64,000 nucleotides of DNA from Siphonodentalium dalli (Eukaryota > Mollusca > Scaphopoda > Gadilida > Siphonodentaliidae): NCBI GenBank assembly GCA_032622095.1, contig CP136065.1, positions 152,961,577 through 153,025,576 on the forward strand. Direction: 5' to 3'. Made by a program: the position numbers and the translations under genes. The first letter of the stretch is position 1, and the number at the start of each line of letters is the position of its first letter. Below are positions 25,901-37,900 of this stretch, one piece after another. The notes beneath the pieces are model-generated. The model worked only from the letters and a program-made list of their open reading frames with translations, was not told the origin of the DNA and searched no databases.

Positions 25901-28900
25901 TTTAGATTTACCCCACTCCATTGAAAATAATACAATTTAAACTACCATCCAGATGAAGAAAAAAGTCAGTAAATCAACAAAAAGAACATGTTCACAATTT
26001 ATTCCACCGGATAAGTTGATAATACAATGTTTTGGAGCTAGTGTATAAAATACTTGAGAATTACCACTTGGCAAAGGATATTTCTACAGTTACTGAAATC
26101 CAATGATAAAGTACAATTAGATTTAATAAAATATGTTGTTGTCACTGAAGGTTGGAACCCTGAATACATATGTGACATCCAAAACCAATTTAATTATTCA
26201 GAAAACACTTTGCAACTTTTAAGAGAATTGGCAAAAAAAATTTCATTTCGCAAAATGATGGGCCTGAACAAACCCTATATGTGTCCATCCTTTTTTGTTT
26301 TTAGAAACAAAAGCGAGTCTGTTTTTTAACTTTTGACTTCAGGAAACATGTGAAGCTGAACTTGATGCTGTAATGACTATCTTAGCGAAATATGCCCAAT
26401 CACAGAGGTCACCAATCTCTGCTATAATAAATCAGTTCATCACATCAAGATCCAACAAACGGGGACCCAGGACTGAGGTGGAGATAGCCTATAATAGAAT
26501 ACAGAGCAAACAAGCATTCGTTAAAGGTATTGTTTTGGTCGAAATTAAATACATTCTATGTTCTTAGTTGTCTTATGTTTATGATGTATTTGTGAGTCAT
26601 AAAATCTACTCTGGCATATGAAACTGCCTTTGTTAGCCCTAGTTCTTTGGTAATATTTGGTTACATTCTTCAATTTGTACACGACTGTGAATTATAAGTG
26701 CACAAATATGAAAATCGAGAGACAAATAATCAAGGGGCAAATTTTTTTTAAGTGCCTGTCAAATTGACAGACACCAACGGGATGGTGCCTGTCATTTGAA
26801 AATGGTGCCGATTGAATAATCGAGGTCATATACTGTGAACAAATAGCTATATTAGGCCATATCAATAAAAAGAATTGATTCTTGGGCAATGTTTTAAAAA
26901 ATCAAATGATGTATGGGAGTAATTATATATAGGCCTAATGTCCTTCCAAATACTAACATTTGGTGAACTTCACCAGTCTCTGTGTAGTGTACTGAAATCC
27001 GCCATTTTGTGTCATTTTGAACTTCTTGATCTTTGGAAATTTATGGAACGGAGACTGACTATATTTTACCCCGGGTGATCTATTTATAGATAATTTTGAC
27101 AGTGTTGTTGGCTAGTATTGTGAAGTTTCTTCTCACCAAAGCGTTGGGGTCTGTAAAAATCACGGAAAAACACATGATGAAAAAGATAAAATTCTAATAA
27201 AAACAGTCGATTTTGAATCGCATCAAATCAATTCACAGGGTCCTAGTTAGTTTTAACCTTCCATGACTGGAGCTTCCTGATTCTTTGCGAAAACCCTGTG
27301 CCAATTCATTCTCTTATATATTCGAGTATCCCATAAGGAGCCTCGCATATATAAGAGAATACATTGGCCTAACAATATTTACATTGACCTTGTTAGCCAG
27401 TGAATTCTCTTATATATGGGAGACTCGCATATATAAGAGAATGCACTGGCACATGATCTTTAATGCTGCACCAGCACAGCTTCTGTCATGAAAGGGTTAC
27501 CCTTCCAACTGCAGGGATCTACCTAAATGAAGACATAGGAGATTTCTCTTTACATACGTCACTTGTTCCTACATTTTAGATCAGTTACAAGTGACTTCCT
27601 TCTGTTATTCCAATATTCCCGTCAAAGATACGATACACACTGAACTACATGTTATATTCATTCTTATTCACATCTATGAGATCCGTTTAAAATTTATTAT
27701 TTTGGTACGAAATAGGTTAAGTATCTTTTTGAATCATTATTATGACGTAGCAGGTCACAGGTCACGTGTCCACTATCTGTATATAAGCGAGAGGACACAC
27801 AGGTAAGGTCTCTTTTCATCTTTGTGCGACAAGATTGAGGGAAGTAAATGCTAGGAGGAAATGAACCACACATTATTGTCGGGTTCATTTTTTAGTTTAA
27901 CCTAATCCGTTCCAAATTCTTAACTTGTTGTGACTTCGTTTCAATTTGAGAAACGACACAATACTTGTTAAATTAATATCAGAGTGACAATTTCATTCAA
28001 TTTCACTTGTATTTATTTGTCTTACGTAAAATAAAATAAAAAATATCTTTGTTCTGTTGAGAATTGTGGGAAATTTCCCAACTTCCGATAACGACGCACG
28101 TGGTTTACAATTCCGAATTGAATTTGTCTTTTCCGGTTCGCGTGTCGAACTCTCTTCTGGAACAATGTTTACACAGTCCACTTGCTATGTTATCTCGGTT
28201 CATTTGGTTTTAGAATGTTAGTATTATTTTGAACCTTCGATCAGTGAGACAACATTGGATTTGTAACTTTGTTTACGTTGAAATTGTCACGTGACAACAT
28301 TGGTTTTGTTTACATTGAAATTGTCACTCACAAATATGTTTCATGTTGACAAATGTAGCGAATGCGTAGGGAGCAAATTAACTGGCATCGCATCGCAATT
28401 TGCTACCCACATTTGTATGGATTATAGCTATGTAATTTGTCATGACTTTGCTATGAGTTTAGCACAATGATATCTAATTAACTTATTTGCAAATCCAAAT
28501 TTCAACAGTGATTTGCTCCCTGCAAAATTAGGGATCAGGTTTGGGTCCATTTTCGTTTATCTATGAATTAACTCACTTTGTGTGGTTTTGCTTGGTTCAT
28601 AGTTCACTATGAATTAGTTTACTATACACACTGAGGTTGTTTGCCAACAAAATAACTTTGTGTCCAGTGATCAGATCGCTCTGACACAAGTCATAACGTG
28701 ACTCATCAGTCACCTAATTTCTTGGTAAATTTTGAGGTCCCTTTCCTGATCCTTATCAATGGTCAAAAACAGGCTATTTTTATTCCTCGTGTGGACTCGG
28801 CTTCAGTAACCCCATTGTCAAGCAGGCTGAGGCTAATCCAATTCCTCGTTCCATGCAGACTTTGAGGTGGCCCAGCCGCATACTTCACCAATGTCACTGT

Positions 28901-31900
28901 AGGCCAAAGGCGCCATACTGTTCCGAGGGTAGGTTCCAGTGTTCACGGATCCGACCATGCTCGACCACTCCTGCTGGATCCTACCTCCGATTTTCGTCCT
29001 CCCTTTCACTAGCAGGTGCGAAGAACCAAGATCTGTCGGTCCCCCAGGGAGCAAATTAACTGGTATCGCATCGCAATTTGCCATCCAAATTTGGATAATA
29101 GCCATGTAATTTGGTATGAATTTTATGTGATTTGAGATTGAGAACAATGCTCTCTCATCATGTCAAAGTGAGGCTATTTGATAATCAAAATTTCCAAAGT
29201 AATTTGCTCCCTGGAGTCCACCCTCGGGTGGAATTGCTGATAAGACCACTTCCCGGGACTCTGCATGGCCTTCAGATGCTTGATATTTGGCGGAGGGCGG
29301 ATTCTAGCAAGTGTAGCGGCTGGGGCTGTAGCGATTCATCGTAAATTTCATTGGGGTGATACGTGTATAATGATACACGAATCAAGTAATATCTGCAGAT
29401 CTATGGGCTAGTGTAAACCAACGTTTCTGTTTATTCTATGTGAACTATATTTGACTGATCTGCCCAATAACCATGTAGTTCAATGCAGATAGTGTTCTTT
29501 TAGAAACACTAGTGTAGTGTATCGTTATCTGTATCGTTTCATTGGTCGGTTATCTGGATTTGTATCATGTCGTGACCAAGTGTGTCGCCGCTGCCCTGAT
29601 GGCTGCACAGCATGATTCTGCTTCTCGTCCGATTTTAAGCTGGCTCCGGGTTAGGGGGAAACGGTCTGCACATTAATCATACCTCGATGCCTCTTTCCAG
29701 ACTTTACCCAGGCCTGTTTATTAAGTTTTTTACTATACAGAAAAAACCCATTGGTTGGGTATGATGATCTGACATTTAGTTACAATTCTAATTAACAGGG
29801 CTGTTTGCCATCTGACGAGAATTACGATTCTCACTTTGGATTTCGGAAAACGCTTGCTGCTACATGTATTTCTTGTGTCTGTGTGGAAAAAGAAATAGAG
29901 AAAATTTGCAGGGCATCGAGGGGAATCAGACGCAATTTCTCTCCTCCGGGATGTGTCCTGGGGGGTTCGAGGGGGAACCGAGCGTTGGGCCATCAGACAG
30001 CGCGCCGTCTAATGCCGGGTAATCTCGGGTGCTGTACATAACAGTGAACATAGCGCCTGGGCCTGGGCAGAGACTTTTAACAGACACTCAATTTGTTGTA
30101 TAAACCATGGAGTTTTACCAGGGCTCAAACTTATTACCTTTCACTTGTCCCTGATTGGCATTGTACTTTGTTTATGGGTAACCGATCGATTCTTCTGAAT
30201 GTAAATTCTCCTCTTTATACAGATCATCTTTCACCCTTACTAAAGGTTCCTTGTGGCGGAACACCAATCCGTCCAACAAATTTGCGATGGTCAATCTGGT
30301 TTTCTACAGCGATCAGCTGCTTTTCCGCAAACCAAGCTGCGGATCACATTTCTATTTGCGTAGAGCATTCATTAACATTTGGCTCTCCACCAGGGCTCAA
30401 AATATATTTAATTTTGTGCGAATCAAGTGCGAATCAAATGAATCAAGTTAGTCATAAAGCACTGAAAATAGAAAAGTTTTGTGAGAATCATTACGAGAAT
30501 CGATTCTGTGATTCTCGTCGAATCTTATGGTCTGCTCCAGCCTTCGAAAATTCCCAATGATTGTTCACCTGTAGTACCAGGCTTAGATCTATTCTCTAAC
30601 GATATCATGGCTTTTATAGTTTGGGTTAGCTTATCGGGTTAAGATATAGACAATTGAACTCATGCAATCTTCTGAGGTGGCTGGTAACAAATAAACCTGT
30701 TCCATAGGAACAGGCGCATTGCAGAATTTGAGCCCTGCGTCATGTCAACGACATACTGTGATGCCCTGAATGATTGAGTCCTTCGCCGCAGGGGGTTGTG
30801 GGTGGCTTTTTCGGGATTTGGTGGGCGGTGTGGCTCGTTGCCGATCGCCGGGGGGCTCTCATTGAGAGCTTTCCGCTAGGTGGCTGTGGGCCATGCTTCC
30901 GGCTTGGTTCTGGGGTGCTGCCCGTGGTTCTGCTGTGGTTGGGGGGGTCGGTTGCTTAGGGCATTGCTGTACTCAGTGCTCCTTTTTGACACGCTGTCTT
31001 GAATAACTCAAACAGACGGGCAATCCGTCTAACGGAGCACATGAGGCAATCACCGTTGGCGACAAATGAGTCTCTGCCCACAGGGAGGAACTAGGGTCCG
31101 GGTCCTCGCTGTATGAGCGGCAGACAATCGTCAGACCATACACACATGTGTCTGGTCGTCCGTAACATGACTCCTCTAGACCAAATGTCGAACGAGAATA
31201 TGCCTTCTCCTTAGTGGCTAGGTGGGCTGGAAACACGAACAGCTCATGGACCCGGGCCCTTCGTCTGTTAAGAACAATCGGTGAATAACAAGAAGACACA
31301 TTCTTCTTGTTATCAACATTCTGGTTGTTTTTAGACCTTCATCATCCACAGCCTGTTCATCCTTTCCAACCGTTTGAAGTTGTTCCATCTCGATGGGCTT
31401 CCTCCTTCCAAACATTTTCTAATATATTACATTCAGGCCTCCAAGTGTCCCTTTCAATCAAGGTACCTGAATACACTCGATTGGATCGACAGGCTGTGGA
31501 GGTAGTTTACAACTTGGGACTCTCCGGACATTTTTCTTCTCGATTGTTTCGATACCAGAAAACATTTTAGGAATTTCAAAATCCTATCACGCTCATGATG
31601 AACTTCGTTTACCAGGGGTTTTTCCAACCAGTTTCACGGCTCATAGTAAATGCTGGTCATGTCATGGTCCAATGGAAATGTTCTATGTCCGGTATATTTC
31701 TTACTCGTAAAAGTTTTGCACTTTTGAAAACAATAACATGTGTTTTCCTGGGTGGCAATTGGACGCTCACTACACTGTGCGCCTCATTGACTACTAATAC
31801 GTCGATTGGACATTTAACTACTGTCATTTTGACAGTCAGTCACAAAATAATTATTTTGAGCCTTGACCGGTTGTTCACAAAATTGGGTTTGCACCTTTAC

Positions 31901-34900
31901 TGACAGTATGTCGCACAACTCACAATCATGGTTATGCGGCTATTGCAATCTGGGTTTTCTTCGCCAGAAATGAGGTTTAGTATGTTTCTAATCGTATTTA
32001 CATTCACCTCTTCCTCATTTTACATCCAGATTGACTATTCAGGTAGCAATAGATTTTCTTCCTCTGGTGTCGAAACGTCGGGATATCTTGGTTCGTTCAG
32101 TCACAAGCATGGATCAGAGTGGTCTATGCGTTCTGCATATGACCAGCTTGCTCCATGGAGGAGGTGGCACCTGCATGTACATGCCTATGACTTTTGGGCG
32201 ATTTCTACACAATGAGTTTTCAAAATTACTGGTTTGCCTGACTTCAGGAATAAAAGGGGGGGACAAAGATTCAGCCATTGGGCTCATTCATCTACTTTCT
32301 CCACTTTACCGTGTATCATCAATCAAATCTGCGAATCGGTACCTTTTGGATCCATTTGTTGCTACTCAGCAGGTTCAAAAGAATTGCTCTTAACCAAAAT
32401 AAAATAGAATCTCATTCCTCGCAGCCTCCTCCTATGAGTTGATTCTAACATGTAGTTCAGTGTGTAACGTATCTTTGACGGGAATATAACATTTTCAATA
32501 GAAAATACATATTCCCTAATAAGATACTTACACACTGAACTCACATGTCCCCCCCCAAATTGGGATTTCCCCTCCCCGCTGCTCAGTCACACCCCTCGAA
32601 TCTTGTAAGAGGATGAAAAGAGACCTTACCTGTATGTCCTCTCGCTTATATACAGCTAGTGGACACGTGACCTGTGACCTGCTACGTCATAATAATGATT
32701 CAAAAAGGTACTTAGGCTATTTCGTACCAAAATAATAAATTTTAAACGGATCTCATAGATCCTCTCTTTGTGAATAAGAATGAATATAACATGTAGTTCA
32801 GTGTGTAAGTATCTTATTAGGGAATATGTATTTTCTATTGAAAATGTTATGTTCGTGTGTACTAAAATAAAAAAAAATTAGAGAATACCTACAGTTTTTA
32901 TTTGAATACCAAAATATCTCATAAGCGTCTGGAAAGAAATAAAGAAATTTTACGGATTTGATATTTCTTACCAGACACAAATGAGATGTTTCAGGTATAC
33001 AAACAAAAACTGTAGGTGTTCCTTTTTATTTTATGCACCTTATTAATGCCTACAGTTGTTAAAGGTACTCAATCCGTAAAGAGGGTCCCAATCTCAACAG
33101 ATTCCAACAACAACAATCCGATCAGAGGGTTCTATATTACTATTTCTTTGGCTTTGGGGTAAAAAATATTTGATTCGAGTCGAGGAACCCATCAAACAAA
33201 GCTCAGAGTTATTAGATATTGATTTTTGAAATTTGTTAATTGCTCGAGATGAGTACTAATAACTGCCGTCAATTTGGTAACCTGCTCGAGATTTTACGCC
33301 AAAACTCTATTCAAACAGACAAGGATGGATAACTCTATAATCAAGTGGTAATAATAACGAAATTTTGACTGTCTTCTGGGCCAGAAAGAATTCCCGATAA
33401 TGAAAAATAATAGATTTCTAAAATCGATATCTAACAAATCTGAGCTTTGATGGGTGACTTCCTCGACTCGAATCAAATATTTTTTACCCCCGAAGCCATT
33501 GAAATAGTAATTGAGAGGAGTTTTATCGGATTGAGTACCTTTAAATCATGCAGCATTTTCACTTTTATTAGCACAACAAATTAAACAATACATGGAAAGC
33601 AACACCTGGTTGACCCAAATTTCTGACACCGATCAGCTGATAGGTAGCAAACTGCTTTCAAGTGATGACTTCATTTGGCAAGCTACAGTGAAATAACAAA
33701 AAGCAACAATGAAATAACAAATTTGTATTTCACTTTTGCTTCTATGAGATACAAATGACAATTTACAATTCTGTAATTTACGCTATTTTATAGGCAATCA
33801 TATAATAAAATGCTTATATTTGTGATTATAAGGAATAAAGAGTGTGACTGATAACAGGCCATTGTTTGACATTTCAATTGGCACACCCAACAGTATAATA
33901 TCAGTGTCAAGTGAGCTCTTGATGGATGAATAGTTCATTTGGGGAATTTTCATATAATAAGTTCAGTAAACAACTTGAGGCGATTTGTTGAACGTATTAT
34001 CTGAACGTTCCCTCCAAATGATGGAATAGGAATCCCATGTATTCTGTATTATCAAATCACCCCTACAGATGAATAATAGACCATTACAAGGTATACATTT
34101 ATAACTGAATGGGTGAATCAATTAAGTAATAAAAGGTTGAGCTTCAGTATTGAAGATGTAATAACTGATCCTTACAGAGGTGAAGTCTTTCAAAGAAGGT
34201 GACTCCAAACTCGAAATGCTCGTGAAGTGCAGAATGAAAGAGAGTGTTAAGATTGGACGACAAGAAGAGGACGCTGATTTAGTTTGTAGTGTGCTGGCTC
34301 AGAAGGAGGACAGGTAAGATATAAATAGATTGGAGCAAAAGGAAGTCTGTAAAGGCCCACTTATGCCCAGATCACATTATACACAACATATTCCATATTA
34401 TATACCATTTGGAAGAGGAACCAAAAATATATATATTCCACCAGAATACGGAAAAGTTGTGGCCTAGGAGTGTCCACCAAGTGATAGAGATTATAATATT
34501 CACCCCCAAGACTTCCCCCATTATATACCCCATAATGCAACATAATTCACAACTAAGAGATAGAGTTATTCCCCTTCCATTGAGAATAATAAACTGGTAA
34601 AGTACAGACCAGATTGAAATTAAGCACAGAACACACATCAGTATCTTGACAAAAATAACATGTTCACAATTTATTTGACTGGATAAGATGATGAAAAAAT
34701 GTTTTGGAGCTTCCTCTTTCAAATGATATATCATATAGAATATATTGTATATAAATGTGATCTGGTGATTCGGAAATTAAGTGGGCCCTCAAACCTCTTT
34801 GCTGCTATTCATCATTATTGGGATGGATATAAAATTTCTCCACATATGCTATCAATTGAAGTCAGCTGAAGTCTATAATGGGCACTCATAAATTAATGCT

Positions 34901-37900
34901 TTTTTCAAACCATATCATATTTGCTTGTCTGTTTCGGCATATGAGTTTGTTATGAAAGATCATGTCACATGCTCTGATTATTAGTACATGTAAATTTCTA
35001 GCACATAAGCCCGTAATAATCATGATTAAGTTGATATTGTGAGGTTATATGAATGTATGACACTTAAAGACATGTTAGGTACTTGTTCGGGTGCGTGAAA
35101 CTGATTAGTTAGTATTCAGGCGCATGACAACTGGAGGACTGTAACATTCTATTAACATCGCCGAAAATTTGCAGCAAATCGACCATACCACTCCATAGAA
35201 AACATCGTTTCAACTACGCTCAATTGTAAATATTTACTACTCGATTTGGGACTCATCTATCGGCGATAAACTAAAGAAAATGATTTCGTCATCGAGTGTC
35301 ACTGCATCAAATTTATAAGAATGACGGAGTGTAATTGTCAATTTGGATATACTACTAGTATTTGTAAAAAATTACTACTTTGAACAAGATCATTCTCCAT
35401 TTCTATTTGATCGCCATACCGGATTGTTTCACATCACTTTAAGTTTATGACTGAGTGGGATAATCCATTCAAAAGTTTATATTGCAGAGATAGTCTGCCA
35501 GGTTCAACTTCATCACTGTTCATTGATTGGTTGGAGCTGCTCGATCCAGAAGTAATCAGTTTATTGCCAGAACTACAGCAGCAGCTGGTCTTCGCAAAAC
35601 GAAAAATATCATCAGAAACAAATGAGCCCGCAGCCAAAACAACCAAGTCAAAGATTAGTCAGCCGTACCTACTGGCTCTACTAACTCATCAAACAAACTG
35701 GCCAAATTTACACAAGTGTATCAACAGACTTCTCGTCGACAACAACATTGAAAAGTGAGGCTTATGTGAATAATGCTGTTTGTTTTTAATTTAATATGAT
35801 AATTTTTTCCTAGAGTCCTTGTTGACACATATTTTATGCATATTCTAAGATGGTATTAAAATAAATATATCACAGGTTTTTGATGAGTACTGATTGTAGA
35901 ACCTTAATGATGTTTTTTAGTTCCAAACCCCAATGGTTATTACAACACTTTTATAATACACAAGTAACATAACTCAATGCCATGCATGGCATATTTCTAA
36001 GGAGAGGTTATACTAGGGACATGGATCATAAATTACATTTAACATGGAGCGCGCTCACATCATAAAGATGTATTCATGTTTCTAAACCTACAACAATATG
36101 TTTTTAGCTCACCTGAGACGAAGTCTCCGGTGGAGCTATAGTCATCACTACTCGTCCATCGTCCGTCCGTCCGTACGTCCGTCCATCCATCGTTCCGTCT
36201 GTCTGTCCGTCCATCAACAATTCTTTGAACATCTTCTCCTCTGGAACCATAAGACCGAATTGGTTCATATTTGGTGTGGATGTTCCCTAGGTGACTCTCA
36301 TTCAGATTTGTTCAAATGAGGTCACTGGGTCAAATAGTTGCGAAAGCAGGCCCACAACTTTATTCCTTCATAGTAATTCTTAGAACGACTTCTTTTCCAG
36401 AACTATAAGGCCTAATTGGTTCATATTTGGTGTGGATGTTCCCTAGGTGACTCACATTCAGATTTGTTCAAATGAGGTCACCATGTTGATTAGTTGAGAA
36501 ACCAGGGCCATAACTCACAGTAATTCTTGTAATGAAATATTTGGCTGATTTAGCTTATATTTGGTACGGAGGGACCTTGGTTGACTGGGATTCAGATTTG
36601 TTCAAATTGGGTCACTGGGTTAAATAGGGGCACAGCCAGGGACATGACTCTAAAAACAAAAAATAACATTTTTGCATTTTGACCTTTAATTTTTTTTTAG
36701 ACACATCACAGCCTCATATTTCTTACCTAGATTTTTCTTAGCACGTTCTTCATCTGTATGGATTTTGGTATTGTTTATTTAACCCTTTCCACTCTTGTTT
36801 TTATATAGAATTCATCCAAGACAGGATTACTCAAACATTTTTCATCTGATCAACACCAAATTTTGCATATGAATTTTTGACACTTATATACAGATCAAGT
36901 TCAAATATGGGTTTGATCCGATATATTTTAACAGAGTTATGGCCCCTTTATAATTCACACCTCTTTGCTATGCTCTAAGCCTCTGTGAATTTTTAAGAGA
37001 ACATGATAACACTGAAGCCTGTATTATTGAAGAAGCCAATTTATCACAGTGTGGACACCTGATACTCTGGCTGAAGACTGCTTGCTTGCAGACCAGTTTA
37101 CAATCTGTCATTACATGACATGACATTAGTTAAACACCTATTCTACAAGAATAAATAGGATAGTCCATTGTTCATTTCTTCAAGCCTGGACATAGTGTGT
37201 CTGACATTTGCAGAATGAGGTCCCCAGATGGTGAATTTAGTGTTGCTACCTCGTACAGCAGGCTAGCATCACCAAATACACCCTACAGGGACCTAATTCT
37301 GCTTAGGCCTCATCTTCTGGGAAGTATCCTAAGTATCAAATTGAAATGTTGTTTTAGTTACTTTTTGACTTTTTCCTACCTGTTCAGTTTCAATGTCCCC
37401 CTAATTTGCAGAAGATAAAATGCACAATTGAGGTGTTCAATGGGTGTGCATCACCAATTTCAACTGTAGAACTCCAATCTGTTCCTAGGTTTCTTTGGCC
37501 GTTGAGGCCTAATTTAACAGCCTAATCAGACTGAGAATGAATTCGGTGATGCTAGCCCGCCTTGCCGAATAGTGTCATTAAATTATCCTTTTGGGGACCT
37601 TATTCTGCAAATGTCAGACACAATAAATTCATAACTCTTTTTTTAAAATACATTTTTTTAGATTAAACACCTTTCTCAATTTAACCACAAAAAAAAAACA
37701 AATACTAAACAAAAAAATAATAATTTTAATTTTTGTGTTTTATATATTTTTTTAAATTTTAATTAATATTTAATTCCTTGCTCATATTTAATTTTTTGTT
37801 TAAACTTATTAGAACAAAACAACTAACACCATTATAACAGCCATCAGGTTGACCACACCAAATTTGATTTAAATCAGTCTAAAATCAAGAACATGCAAAC

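Larger units (their letters stand above)
27613..32850 (+). mobile_element. DIRS-like retrotransposon B (5.24 kb), decayed or non-autonomous
   Basis: The left terminal repeat (27640-27838) is mirrored at 32601-32808. The block 32447-32547 joins complements of the left outer end (ATTCCCGTCAAAGATACG) and the right outer end (TATTAGGGAATATGTATTTT). Layout and strand are as in A and C, but the repeats themselves are unrelated in sequence. No ORF above about 155 codons; no YxDD or recombinase motif seen. It carries two short MITEs (28367, 29045) and the A-to-G altered hairpin (30754). Confidence 0.8.

Noticed and set aside
29733-30560. ORFs in DIRS-like B (29733, 30093) as retroelement proteins
   Set aside because: I looked for YxDD and recombinase R..HxxR..Y signatures and saw none; composition looks like decayed DNA.
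35447-35758. 103-codon ORF as a stand-alone gene
   Set aside because: Its 3' part is INTS1 exon 13; the upstream ATG lies in the intron.
36098-36319. ORF with repeated PSVRPSIHRSVCLSVH residues
   Set aside because: It is translation of the CGTCCGTC mollusc-type repeat, not a gene.
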